From positions 1,701,001 to 1,765,000 of the forward strand of contig NZ_CP066167.1 in the NCBI RefSeq assembly GCF_016132545.1: 64,000 nt of DNA. Direction: 5' to 3'. Within the stretch, counting starts at the first letter, position 1; each line of letters begins with the position of its first letter. Positions 55,513 through 64,000 of the stretch are shown here, piece after piece. The position numbers were made by a program, and so were the translations under genes. This stretch comes from Spongiibacter nanhainus. GTDB lineage: Bacteria > Pseudomonadota > Gammaproteobacteria > Pseudomonadales > Spongiibacteraceae. The notes beneath the pieces were generated by a model. That model saw only the letters and a program-made list of their open reading frames with translations. It ran no database searches and was not told the DNA's origin.

Positions 55513-58500
55513 TTAAACACGCTGGAACTGGGATTCCCGCGTCGATTTGCGGCTTGAAAGGGCATGGCCGACATCCTCCAGCATAATATACAGGCAGGGA
55601 ATCAAAATCAGGGTGATTACCGTAGCAAAAATGATCCCGAAGGCCAGTGACACCGCCATAGGCAGCACCATCTGAGCCTGTAGGCTCGTTTCGAGCAGCA
55701 TAGGCAGCAGGCCGAAGAAGGTGGTCAAGGAGGTTAGCAGTATGGCTCTGAAACGCTGGCAGCCGGCATTGACCACCGCATCCAGCAACTTTTCCCCCTG
55801 GGATCTGGCGGTATTGATAAAGTCCACCATGATTAAGCTGTCGTTGACCACCACCCCGGAGAGGGCGATAACGCCAAAGAACGACATCATGCTAAAAGCG
55901 ACGCCAACAATCATATGCCCAACGATGGCCCCGATAATGCCGAAGGGGATCACCGACATGATAATCAGCGGCTGGGCGTAGGATCGGAGAGGGATTGCCA
56001 GCAAGCCAAAAATCCCAAATAACGACATACCGAAGCCCACAAAGAGACTATTCAGCATCAGCGAAAATTCCTCACTCTCGCCGCTGAGGTGAGCTTTCAA
56101 AGACGGAAATTTTTGCTTGAGCTGGGGAATAAGCCCATCCATGATGTCGCCAGTGATCTTGTTGGGTTCGACAGCGTCTTTGTCGGCCTGTGCCGAGACA
56201 GTAATCGCGGGTTCACTGTCTATGCGGGTTAGCTTGTCTTGGCTGGGCTCTACATTCAGCTCGGCCACGCTGCTTAGCGGAATAAAATTCCCCTCCTGGC
56301 TGCGCAAGTACATGCTTTGCAGGCTCGATACCGACTCGCGCTGCTCCCTGGGGTAGCGCACCATCACTTTGATTTCATCGTTGCCGCGCTGTACCCGTTG
56401 GGCCTCGGCACCGTAGAAGGCATCCCGCACCTGCTGGCCGATAGCGGCGGGGGAGAGACCGACGTTTTGGGCGCTGGGCTTGGTTTCCAGGACAATTTCG
56501 TCCCGCTCGGTGCTGGCACCATTGCGAATATCGTAAACGCCGCTGTAACGCTCCAGTGCGGTTTCAATCTCGCCGGCGGCTTGTTCCAGCTCTTGCCATT
56601 TATTGCCGCTCAGCTTAAAGGAGATGGCCGGGCCGGCGCCGGGATCAGTGAAATGAATAGCCAGGATTTTGGCGCCGGGAATACTACCAATGGCTTCCCG
56701 CCAACGACGGGCAATTTCGGTACCGTCGATATCACGCTGCTCGTTTTTGGACAGCTCCACCATAAAATGGACCTTGAGGCCATCGGCGCCGTAGGCAGCG
56801 ATATGCTTAACCAAATGTTTTTCGCTGTCCCCCGGATGCGACTCAACGTACTCCTGATCAGTGCGCTGCAGGGCAGTGAGCATTTTTTCATAGGCCCGGC
56901 GGGTCTCTTCTTCTGGCGTGCCTTCCACCATCTCCAGATTGGCTTGCATGAAATCTGCAGGTACCTGAGGCAGCATGACAAAGCGCACAATACCGCCCAG
57001 CACCAGACCGGCGGTGACAATCAATAAGCCGACAAAGACTGCGGTTGTGACAACGCGGTGCTCGATAGCCCGAAGTATCAGTGGTCGGTAGCGAGTCTCT
57101 ACAAAGGTGGTCAGCTTGCCGTTGAAGTAACGGGGAATTGAATCGAGCTTGAGCCAAAAGCTGCCCGTTCCCGGCGGTGAGTGAGCCAAGTGAGAGGGGA
57201 GAATCCACTTGGATTCCACCAGGGAGAAGGCCAGGCAGGCGATAACCACCCAGCCGATGGCCTCCGGGAACGGCGCAAAGGCACCGCTGGAAAACAGGGT
57301 GGGCATAAATGCCGCAATGGTAGTGAGAACCCCGAAGGTGGCCGGTGTCGCCACTTTAAGGGCCCCGTCGGTAATGCTGTTCAGTGAGTGGCCGTAGCGT
57401 TCGGATTCCGAGTAGGCGCTTTCGCCAATTATAATGGCGTCATCCACCACTATCCCTAACACCAGTATAAAGCCGAACAGGCTCATCATATTGATGGTGA
57501 CATCCACATAGGGCATCACTGCAAAGGTTCCCAGAAAACAGATGGGCAGGCCCACCATGACCCAGAACGCCAGTTTGATATTGAGGAACAGCCCCAGCAC
57601 CACAAACACCAACAACGCCCCGGCGCCGAGGTTTTTGATCATCATGTCGATGCGGCCATTCAGGTAAAAGGTGGCGTCTGCCCACACATCCACCGAGACG
57701 CCCTCGGGCAGTTGGGCCTGTTTTTGTTTGGCATAGTGTTTGGCGGCCTCGGCGACTTTCACCAAATCCTGATCTTCCACAGCGAGCACTTGCAGGCCAA
57801 TACTGCTTTGACCGTCAAAATACGAGAAGGCGTCGGTCTCGACAAAGGCGTCTTTGATGACGGCGATATCACCCAGAGTTAAACGGACGCCGTCGGCGCT
57901 GGATAGCAGCACAATATTCTCGAATTCCTGCTGGCGCCGGGCCTGGCCTTTGGTGCGGAGCAGTATTTCGCCGTTGCGGGTTTTAATGGCGCCGGCGGGA
58001 ATATCCAGGGATGAGCGTCGCACCGCGTCGGCAACATCGCCCAGGGTCAACCCGTGTTTGATCAGAGTGGCCTCTGCAACCTCGATGGCGATCTCGAACT
58101 CCCGTCCACCATTAACCTTAACCATGGCGATATTGGGGTTTTGCAGCATTTCTTGTTTCATGCTGTCGGCCAGCAACTTCATGCTGCGCTCATCGAGGTT
58201 GCCGGATACTTGCAGTTGCAGGGCATGCTTGTCGAACTTGACCTGATTAACGATGGGGCGCTCGATTTCTTCCGGAAAGCTGGATATCCCGTCAATGGCG
58301 CTTTTGATTTCGTCCATCACCGCGAGATTGTCGCGACCGGAATATATCTCGGCCCGGAGCGATGCAATCGACTCACGGGAGGTAGCTTCAAGGCTTTCTA
58401 TGGCCTCTATATCGCTGAGGGCTTCCTCGATTTTTAGTACCACACCCTGTTCAACTTCGCTTGGTGACGCGCCGGGGTAGGGTACAAGGATTTCAATGAC

Positions 58501-58659
58501 GTTGATTTCAAAATCCGGCTGCATTTGCCGGTTGATACTGGTGGCCGCGATGATGCCGCTAAACACTATAATCAGCATCAACAGGTTGGCGGCCACCGAG
58601 TTGCGGGCGAACCAGGCAATAACGCCCCTTTTCTGGTTGCTGCTATCGTCGGTGATCAT
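55513..58659 (-). CDS. RND efflux pump inner-membrane transporter (HAE-type)
   Basis: A proton-driven trimeric exporter of hydrophobic compounds. The 1,048-aa product has the full AcrB-like layout: first helix at about residues 17-36, a large periplasmic loop, helices 2-6 (about 340-480) and a second half with the same pattern. The proton-relay aspartates are in GIVVDDAIIIGE (near residue 410), and the paired segment GVVVNDSLIMVDFINTARSQ is in the second half. Its start overlaps the end of the fusion-protein gene by 4 bp. No outer-membrane factor (TolC/OprM) is encoded nearby. The substrate is unknown. Confidence 0.93.
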   Translation of the reverse strand: MITDDSSNQKRGVIAWFARNSVAANLLMLIIVFSGIIAATSINRQMQPDFEINVIEILVPYPGASPSEVEQGVVLKIEEALSDIEAIESLEATSRESIASLRAEIYSGRDNLAVMDEIKSAIDGISSFPEEIERPIVNQVKFDKHALQLQVSGNLDERSMKLLADSMKQEMLQNPNIAMVKVNGGREFEIAIEVAEATLIKHGLTLGDVADAVRRSSLDIPAGAIKTRNGEILLRTKGQARRQQEFENIVLLSSADGVRLTLGDIAVIKDAFVETDAFSYFDGQSSIGLQVLAVEDQDLVKVAEAAKHYAKQKQAQLPEGVSVDVWADATFYLNGRIDMMIKNLGAGALLVFVVLGLFLNIKLAFWVMVGLPICFLGTFAVMPYVDVTINMMSLFGFILVLGIVVDDAIIIGESAYSESERYGHSLNSITDGALKVATPATFGVLTTIAAFMPTLFSSGAFAPFPEAIGWVVIACLAFSLVESKWILPSHLAHSPPGTGSFWLKLDSIPRYFNGKLTTFVETRYRPLILRAIEHRVVTTAVFVGLLIVTAGLVLGGIVRFVMLPQVPADFMQANLEMVEGTPEEETRRAYEKMLTALQRTDQEYVESHPGDSEKHLVKHIAAYGADGLKVHFMVELSKNEQRDIDGTEIARRWREAIGSIPGAKILAIHFTDPGAGPAISFKLSGNKWQELEQAAGEIETALERYSGVYDIRNGASTERDEIVLETKPSAQNVGLSPAAIGQQVRDAFYGAEAQRVQRGNDEIKVMVRYPREQRESVSSLQSMYLRSQEGNFIPLSSVAELNVEPSQDKLTRIDSEPAITVSAQADKDAVEPNKITGDIMDGLIPQLKQKFPSLKAHLSGESEEFSLMLNSLFVGFGMSLFGIFGLLAIPLRSYAQPLIIMSVIPFGIIGAIVGHMIVGVAFSMMSFFGVIALSGVVVNDSLIMVDFINTARSQGEKLLDAVVNAGCQRFRAILLTSLTTFFGLLPMLLETSLQAQMVLPMAVSLAFGIIFATVITLILIPCLYIMLEDVGHALSSRKSTRESQFQRV

Positions 58660-59900
58660 TGTGTCGCGTCCCCGGTGGACAGCGCTTCTGCCGCAGGGGC
58701 GTCATCCGACACTGGAGGGGGTAGCTCCGAGTCGGCCAGGGATGAGGTCGTTACGGTGTGTTGAATTTGTACCTCAGTGCCGGTGATGGCGTTGGGAATG
58801 CTGGACAAGCAAACCCGTTCGCCATTTTCCAGTCCGCTCTTAACATAAGCCAAATCGCCGTCACTGCGCAGCACCTCTACCTCGCGGTTAATCAGGCGAT
58901 CTTGCGCGTCAACGACCCAAATTTTATTGCCGGCCCGCAGAATGTGTCGGGGAATGGCAATGAGATTGTCGATGGCCTTGCCGCTAATGTTGGCGGTGAC
59001 GAAGGTGCCATTGCGCAGCGGCGGACGGTCGCTGTCCAGCGCGTAGGGGTCAGGCACCTCGGCAACGGCATACAACACCCGGCTGCGCTCATCCAGGGCA
59101 CCTTCGGTGCGAATGATCCGAGCCCGCCAGTGGTTGTCCAGTTCGTCCTTTAGCACGGCTTCGGTTGATACTTCCCTGCCCGCTACCGGCAAGTCGAGGT
59201 TGCTTAGGCGATCGAGAGGAATAGGAAGGCGTATCTCGGCCGTGTCGATGGAGAAGAGGCTGCCCAGTTGGCTGCCGGCGCCAACGATATCGCCTTCGTC
59301 CGCCAGCCTGGATTGAACAATCCCTCGATAGGGGGCGCGAATTTTGGTTTTTTCCAGGTTGATTTTGGCTTGGCGAAAATCGGCAACGGCTGAGTTGTAG
59401 CGAGCTTTGGCCTCTTCAAGTTGAGGCAGCCGCAGGGCCAGCTCCCGGGCTTCTCGGCTGACGTGTTTTCGGGGATAGCGCTGGAGGTCGCGTTTGGCCA
59501 CTGCAGCGCGGCCCTTTTCCTGTATCAGTGCGCTCTTGGCGCTGGATATCGCCGCCCGGGCACTCACCACCGCCGCTTTATATTGGCGGTCGTCGATCTG
59601 CAGCAGTACCTCGCCTTTTTCCACCAAGTTGCCGGACTCGAAATTGTCCGAGACAGTTACGATCTGGCCACTGACTTCAGAGGCCAGTTGGGTTTCAGTG
59701 CGGGGCTTGACGGTGCCCTGGGAGTGAAGCGAGATCGACAGCGTTTGCTTCTCTGCAACGGCCACATCGACAATCAATGGCTGTTGTTTGACCTCCACTT
59801 GCTCGGGGGCCGGCCTAAGCAGAAACAGGACAGTTGCGAGAACAACGGCAATGACAATTATGGCAGCGGCGATCAGGCTTTGGCGGCGCAGGGTCGGCAC
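58656..59900 (-). CDS. RND efflux periplasmic adaptor (membrane fusion protein)
   Basis: A 414-aa adaptor joining the RND pump to an outer-membrane channel. It has an N-terminal membrane anchor (about residues 9-28), the split lipoyl/barrel-sandwich domain (ASEVSGQIVTVSDNFESGNL, about 73-92, and KTKIRAPYRGIVQSRLADEG, about 185-204), a helical hairpin between them rich in Ala/Lys/Glu, and a beta-barrel part. The C-terminal tail is Pro/Ala/Ser-rich. It is the first gene of the mfp-rnd(-glpE) unit. Confidence 0.92.
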   Translation of the reverse strand: MPTLRRQSLIAAAIIVIAVVLATVLFLLRPAPEQVEVKQQPLIVDVAVAEKQTLSISLHSQGTVKPRTETQLASEVSGQIVTVSDNFESGNLVEKGEVLLQIDDRQYKAAVVSARAAISSAKSALIQEKGRAAVAKRDLQRYPRKHVSREARELALRLPQLEEAKARYNSAVADFRQAKINLEKTKIRAPYRGIVQSRLADEGDIVGAGSQLGSLFSIDTAEIRLPIPLDRLSNLDLPVAGREVSTEAVLKDELDNHWRARIIRTEGALDERSRVLYAVAEVPDPYALDSDRPPLRNGTFVTANISGKAIDNLIAIPRHILRAGNKIWVVDAQDRLINREVEVLRSDGDLAYVKSGLENGERVCLSSIPNAITGTEVQIQHTVTTSSLADSELPPPVSDDAPAAEALSTGDATQ

Positions 59901-59937
59901 AGGTATTTTCTCTTGTTGCTGAATTTAGCCAGGCGCT

Positions 59938-59956
59938 ATTGTACCCACATGTACCC
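59938..59956 (-). promoter_or_regulatory. Possible promoter/operator of the RND efflux operon
   Basis: Read on the minus strand, TACAAT (59943-59938) is a good -10 box 38 bp before the adaptor start codon; no clear -35 box is seen. Directly upstream is GGGTACATGTGGGTAC (59956-59941), a direct repeat of GGGTAC whose first 11 bases match the TetR-locus palindrome flank (GGGTACACGTG) at 10 positions. Confidence 0.4.
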
Positions 59957-59992
59957 TCAGCGTCTGTGACAGATCGGTAACCGCCACCGTGA

Positions 59993-62290
59993 TTAGGGCT
60001 GGCGGTCTACATTTATGGCTGGCGACCAATCCAGCCAGTCGGATTTGACATCGCTATGCAGCGCAAAGCGCTCACCGGATTGAGCCGGGGGACCCATGTC
60101 CTCTCCTTCTGGAGTAGCAAAGGCGATCCCCCCTTCCAGCAGTGATTCAACCGCCTTGCTGCGGATGGTGGTGCCAGTGAACAGTCCAAAATTCACCGAC
60201 ACACCGCTGGAATTCCAAAATCGGCTGCCGCGGTGGACGAGCTTGCTGTACCGCGGCTCGATATTGATATGTACCAGGGTTTGCTTTGCATCGCCGGAGA
60301 GCTCAACACCAAAGACCTGACCAACGGGGATATCGCGGTAAAACACCCGCACTCCCTCTTTGATGGAGCCCCGGCGCGGTGCGGTTAGTACCAGGTTCAG
60401 ACCGCGTCCAGGTTTGGCGAGTCGCGGTGGTCTGTCCAGGGCAATAAACTCGCTATGAGGTTCGCCGTCTCCCGGCAGAACACTGATATAGCTGCCTGTG
60501 ACCAGCGTTTCAAGGTTGCGGGTGCCCACCAGGCCCAGCTGCGGGCTTACCAACCAAAACTGGCTGCCTTTGCGGGCCAGTGCTTTGGCAGATGGAGCGA
60601 GCCGGGCGCTGACGTTCACGCCGTCCATGGTACGGTTGAGTTCAATGCCGGTGACTTCGCCGACCTTGATGCCCTGGTATTTGATTTCAGTGCTCTTGCT
60701 GATGCCGCTGCCGGTGGAAAAGCGCAGTGAAATTTCTCGGCCTTTATCCGCAAAGGTGCTGTCGTAATCGGGGTGTAGTTTGAAGCGCAGACCCTCCCAG
60801 GCTGCCTGCGGGTTTGGGATTTCTGGCGTATGAAAGGCAATACCCCCGGACACGATCGTCGCCAGAGAATCCGCTTGTAACTCCAGGCCGCCCAGTCCAC
60901 CGCTTATCGCAAAGCCGCTGGCGTTCCAGAATCGGGACTCCCGGTGGACGAGGTGTTGATAGCGTTGGTGGATAAAAATACCCAGATCCACACCCGAAGC
61001 ATCCAGGGATACCGACTCGACCTGGCCCACAGCGATCTTGCGATAGAAAACCTTGCTGCCGACATCAACGGAATGCAGTTGGTCTGAGCGCAGTGTTAAC
61101 CGCAGCCCAGGCGCATCTATGCGGGGGTCGGGGATAGCACTGAGGGCGGTATACCGGGCGGCGAGCGTTCCGGGTTCGCCGTTTAAGCGAGCGCTGATGT
61201 AAGGGCCACCCAGCAGTGTATCCAAACCCTGAATGCCTTGGGTCGATACCTGGGGTGTCACCAGCCAAAAATCGGTATCGGCATTCAAATAGCGATAGTA
61301 GGGAGCGCGAATGCGCACCGTGGCATCGGCGCCCTGACGGGGATCGTTGTCGCTAAACTCCACTGCGTCGACCCGGCCTATCACCAGGCCCTGTAAGCGC
61401 ACTTTGGCGCCGGCACTGAGGCCTTCGGCGCTGCGAAAACGGATGGCAACGGTCTTGCCACCCTGGGCCATTTCCTTGCTGTCATGCAGGGTAAAACGGT
61501 GCCCCGGCTCGACTTCGGCGCCTTGCTTTGGGCTGTCAAAGGCAATGCCACCGGCCAGCACACTGGCCAGGGATCCGGTCTCTACTTTGACGCCCTGTAA
61601 ACCGGCATTGACGCTGACACCGCTGTGATTCCAGAACCGCGATTGCTCATTGACCAGATGCTGGTAGCGGGGGTCGATACGTAGGCTGATTTCCACGCCC
61701 TGATCGTTGAGTTGGTAGCCCTCGACTTCGCCAACGTCGATCTGTTGATACAGTACCGGGGCGCCAATACTGATGCTCCCCAATTGCGGTGCGTCCAGCA
61801 GCAGGCGCAACCCCGGTGAATTGTCGGCAAAGGGCGGCGGATCAGTACGAGCACGGAACTCGCTTGCGGCCTTGCCGTCACCGGGCTTAAAGCTGATGTA
61901 GTTACCGGCTACCAGGGTATCCAGACCCGACACCCCAGAGAGGGAAACCTGGGGTTTCACCAACCAAAACTCGGTGTTTTTGCGAATTAAGGGCTCGATC
62001 TGGATATCCAGAGCCAGGGTTGCGGTGGCGCCATCCAGGTCGTTGTTAAGATGTAGAGACTCAACCTGGCCGACGGTGATCCCCTGGTAAACCACCGGTG
62101 TTTTACCGGCGGTGATGCCACTGCCGTCGGCGAAATGTACGGTAACCGCCAGGCCAGAGTCAGCCATATTGTGATACAGCAGCCACAATGCGATGGCTGC
62201 CGCAACTAAGGGCAACAACCACACCGATGACAGTCGGCGCCGGGGTGCGAAACTTGCCTCGGGCAAAGAATCCCGATCAATGTTATTCAT
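59993..62290 (-). CDS. LetB/PqiB-type MCE-domain protein with six MCE repeats
   Basis: Predicted inner-membrane-anchored tube that carries lipids across the periplasm. The 765-aa product has one N-terminal membrane helix (about residues 22-40) and six MCE/MlaD domains starting near residues 46, 158, 284, 395, 514 and 627. Each is marked by a G-x-VxYxGIxVGxV-type core (for example VVYQGITVGQVESL and IKYQGIKVGEVTGI). PqiB of E. coli has three MCE domains and LetB (YebT) seven, so six is intermediate. Its start overlaps the upstream pqiA/letA-like gene by 8 bp. Confidence 0.9.
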   Translation of the reverse strand: MNNIDRDSLPEASFAPRRRLSSVWLLPLVAAAIALWLLYHNMADSGLAVTVHFADGSGITAGKTPVVYQGITVGQVESLHLNNDLDGATATLALDIQIEPLIRKNTEFWLVKPQVSLSGVSGLDTLVAGNYISFKPGDGKAASEFRARTDPPPFADNSPGLRLLLDAPQLGSISIGAPVLYQQIDVGEVEGYQLNDQGVEISLRIDPRYQHLVNEQSRFWNHSGVSVNAGLQGVKVETGSLASVLAGGIAFDSPKQGAEVEPGHRFTLHDSKEMAQGGKTVAIRFRSAEGLSAGAKVRLQGLVIGRVDAVEFSDNDPRQGADATVRIRAPYYRYLNADTDFWLVTPQVSTQGIQGLDTLLGGPYISARLNGEPGTLAARYTALSAIPDPRIDAPGLRLTLRSDQLHSVDVGSKVFYRKIAVGQVESVSLDASGVDLGIFIHQRYQHLVHRESRFWNASGFAISGGLGGLELQADSLATIVSGGIAFHTPEIPNPQAAWEGLRFKLHPDYDSTFADKGREISLRFSTGSGISKSTEIKYQGIKVGEVTGIELNRTMDGVNVSARLAPSAKALARKGSQFWLVSPQLGLVGTRNLETLVTGSYISVLPGDGEPHSEFIALDRPPRLAKPGRGLNLVLTAPRRGSIKEGVRVFYRDIPVGQVFGVELSGDAKQTLVHINIEPRYSKLVHRGSRFWNSSGVSVNFGLFTGTTIRSKAVESLLEGGIAFATPEGEDMGPPAQSGERFALHSDVKSDWLDWSPAINVDRQP

Positions 62291-62999
62291 GGGTCAAACC
62301 TGTGTGCTTGTTAGGGTTGCCGTCGTTTATTTTGGGCGTGGGGTCGAGCTGATCCCACAGCAATCGCGGGTCGAGCTGGTTGGCCGCCAGCATGGTCAGT
62401 ACTACCACGGCGGCAAAGGCGGTGGCGCCCGGGCCGGCTTCCACCAGGGCAATGTTACCCATATGTACCACCGTCGCCAGAATGGAGATCATAAATAAGT
62501 CCAGCATCGACCATCGGCCGATAAGATGTACAAAGCGGTACAGAATCATGCACTGGCGGGGACTTAGGGCCAAGCGCCAATGCACGACCAGCATCAGCGA
62601 GACAAGGATGGCGATCTTGACAAAGGGGACGATGACACTGGCAATAAACACGACGCTGGCAATGCCCCACAGTCCCGACTGCCACAGCTTTACCACGCCG
62701 GAGATAATGGTGTCGGGGTCGCCCTGACCAAAGTTGATGACCGTCATAATCGGCAGCACATTGGCAGGAATGAGCAGCAGTGTGGCCGCCAGGCACAGTG
62801 CCCAACAGCGTTGCAAACTCCGCCGCCGACGATAGTGCAAAGCAGCGCCACAGCGCGGGCACTGTGCGTGCTGGCGGCTGGTTGCAACCGAGACCCTGCA
62901 CAGTAGGCCGCAGTGATCACAGCGGGCCAAACCCTGCTGTTTGGCGGTGACCAGCCGATTGGGCGTAGCCGCTGATCCGGCATCTTTAGCATCTGTCAC
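62283..62999 (-). CDS. PqiA/LetA-like membrane protein, second half
   Basis: Partner membrane protein of the MCE tube. The GTG start at 62999 overlaps the upstream stop (GTGA) and gives 238 aa. An N-terminal zinc-ribbon has Cys27-x2-Cys30 and Cys47-x2-Cys50 (CDHC and CPRC), followed by about four membrane helices. The signature VLPIMTVINFGQGDPDTIIS followed by GVVKLWQSGLWGIASVVF matches PqiA domains. In LetA/PqiA of E. coli two such domains are fused in one protein of about 420 aa; here the halves are separate overlapping genes. Confidence 0.88.
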   Translation of the reverse strand: MTDAKDAGSAATPNRLVTAKQQGLARCDHCGLLCRVSVATSRQHAQCPRCGAALHYRRRRSLQRCWALCLAATLLLIPANVLPIMTVINFGQGDPDTIISGVVKLWQSGLWGIASVVFIASVIVPFVKIAILVSLMLVVHWRLALSPRQCMILYRFVHLIGRWSMLDLFMISILATVVHMGNIALVEAGPGATAFAAVVVLTMLAANQLDPRLLWDQLDPTPKINDGNPNKHTGLTHE

Positions 63000-63607
63000 G
63001 GTTGGCGTTTCTCCCAATACCGCCAGGCTGAAGCGGGGTCGAACAACAGGCTGGTGGCGATCAGGCAAAGAATCAAGGCGGCTAGGCAGTAGCTGCCATT
63101 GCCGATCATGACATCGCCAGTGTCCATCATTTTTACGTAGGCCACCAGAATACCAATCGCATAGACCTCCAGCATGCTCCAGTGTTGCAGGAAAACAGCG
63201 CTCTTTATCCAGCGGGGATAGGCGCGGGGCAGTGTACCCGTGTACTGGCTACCGCTTACCACGACAGTCGCAAGGAGCTGAATAAATGGCGCGATCAACG
63301 AGCATAGGCAAACCAGCAGAGCCAGGGCAGGGAAACCCTCTTGCCACAGTCGGGCGACGCCGGCTAACAAAGTGTTACTGCCTCTTTGACCGGCCAAGGT
63401 GAACTGTAAGATCGGTAGTGCCACTGCGGGCAGAAATACGATCAAGCCGGTTACTGCCGCTACCAGGGCGTATTGCGGGTCTCGAGCACCGCCTTCACTC
63501 AGCGCAGCTCCGCAGCGGGGGCAGCTTAAGCGTGAGCCTGTGGGGGCAACCTGGGCGTTTACCAGCAAGTCGCAATCGGGGCAGGCGATGGGAGATAAGC
63601 TACTCAT
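62996..63607 (-). CDS. PqiA/LetA-like membrane protein, first half
   Basis: A 203-aa first gene of the lipid-transport operon. A zinc ribbon opens the protein (Cys9-x2-Cys12 and Cys29-x2-Cys32), followed by four hydrophobic segments. VALPILQFTLAGQRGSNTLL followed by AGVARLWQEGFPALALLVCL matches the first PqiA domain. Its stop overlaps the next gene by 4 bp. A 27-codon frame (63600-63683, minus strand) overlaps its start codon region. Confidence 0.87.
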   Translation of the reverse strand: MSSLSPIACPDCDLLVNAQVAPTGSRLSCPRCGAALSEGGARDPQYALVAAVTGLIVFLPAVALPILQFTLAGQRGSNTLLAGVARLWQEGFPALALLVCLCSLIAPFIQLLATVVVSGSQYTGTLPRAYPRWIKSAVFLQHWSMLEVYAIGILVAYVKMMDTGDVMIGNGSYCLAALILCLIATSLLFDPASAWRYWEKRQP

Positions 63608-63696
63608 AAGCGCTATAGTTTAGCCTAACAGGCCCGCAGCGCACGTGGTGTTTGTCGGACATTAGCTGGTGTTTGCCTGACATGGTCGGGGCGAGA

Positions 63697-64000
63697 TTAT
63701 TGCACTGGCGCAAATAGATAGGCGCAACGGCTGAGTATGCGGCGCAGCAGCGACCACTTGGCGACGGTCTTGGGCAATAACTGGGTGCACTGACGAAAAT
63801 CCTCCACCAGCATAGCCTCCACCTGGCGGGCAAAGTCCTTATCGTGACTTACCGCCGAAATTTCAAAATTTAAACGCAGTGAGCGGTTGTCCAAATTGGC
63901 GGTGCCTACCGAGGAGATATCGTCGTCCACCAGCAGCACTTTTTGGTGGAGGAAGCCTTTCTGGTAGTAGTAAAACTGCACACCCTGGGGCAGGGTCTCG
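63697..64000 (-). CDS. Cardiolipin synthase-like phospholipase D family protein (C-terminal part, partial)
   Basis: Only the last about 101 codons are in the window; the gene continues past 64000. The second HKD motif is present (HQKVLLVDDDISSVGTANLD, the HxKx4D pattern with GTANLDNRS downstream). The end (WSLLRRILSRCAYLFAPVQ) resembles cardiolipin synthase C-termini. Cardiolipin synthase condenses phosphatidylglycerol at the inner membrane. It is on the same strand as and upstream of the LetA/LetB-like operon, 89 bp away. Confidence 0.85.
   Translation of the reverse strand, partial: ETLPQGVQFYYYQKGFLHQKVLLVDDDISSVGTANLDNRSLRLNFEISAVSHDKDFARQVEAMLVEDFRQCTQLLPKTVAKWSLLRRILSRCAYLFAPVQ

Overview
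The window looks like the chromosome of a marine-type, polarly flagellated gammaproteobacterium, probably near the Cellvibrionales/Spongiibacteraceae. This is an inference from gene content: FlhF/FlhG, FleQ/FleR-type sigma54 activators, a 1,608-residue NAD-glutamate dehydrogenase and the wrbA-DUF2069 pair. There are no rRNA or tRNA genes, insertion sequences, CRISPR arrays or prophage genes. Coding density is high and most gene junctions are short or overlapping.

Region 1 (1-36.6 kb) is a nearly continuous flagellar locus on the + strand: flgC(end)-flgDEFGHIJKL, fliC, flaG-fliD-fliS-fliT, a FleQ/FlrA-like activator, a ZIP metal transporter, a 64-aa ORF with a FleR/FlrC-like activator, fliEFGHIJ, fliK, fliLMNOPQR-flhB, flhA, flhF, flhG, fliA and a DUF2802 protein. 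Promoter motifs give a consistent hierarchy. GG-N10-GC sigma54 elements lie before the FleR-like operon, fliK, fliL and (weaker) the FleQ-like gene. TAAA-N15-GCCGATAA-type sigma28 elements lie before fliC and, inside the end of flgJ, before flgKL. Oddities: both sigma54 activators lack their N-terminal regulatory domains and no FleS kinase is present; FlgJ lacks its muramidase domain; FliN is core-only; tiny ORFs with start/stop overlaps fill several gaps (flgK-flgL, fliM-fliN, flhB-flhA); three 17-bp tandem repeats carrying AUG-UUG-UGA lead into the GTG start of fliA. No chemotaxis or stator genes are in the window.

Region 2 (36.6-49.3 kb) is mostly housekeeping: NAD-glutamate dehydrogenase, an HSL-type esterase, a small conserved protein, a PQQ-type sugar dehydrogenase with a macrodomain protein, a TlpA-like lipoprotein, arsC-wrbA-DUF2069, and the signal peptide peptidase sppA.

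Region 3 (49.3-55.1 kb) is the most unusual part. Two large c-type cytochrome lipoproteins resembling the RoxA/RoxB rubber-oxygenase family flank a TetR-type regulator. One has two CXXCH haem sites; the other has three because of an extra N-terminal haem segment. A perfect 14-bp palindrome upstream of the second cytochrome recurs in a slightly altered form just upstream of the TetR start codon, suggesting a small regulated oxidation module for a hydrophobic substrate.

Region 4 (55.1-64 kb) is on the minus strand: a GlpE-like rhodanese, an RND efflux pump with its membrane fusion protein, and a LetA/LetB (PqiA/PqiB)-type lipid transport operon in which the LetA part is split into two proteins and the LetB part has six MCE domains. 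The window ends inside a phospholipase D-family (cardiolipin synthase-like) gene.
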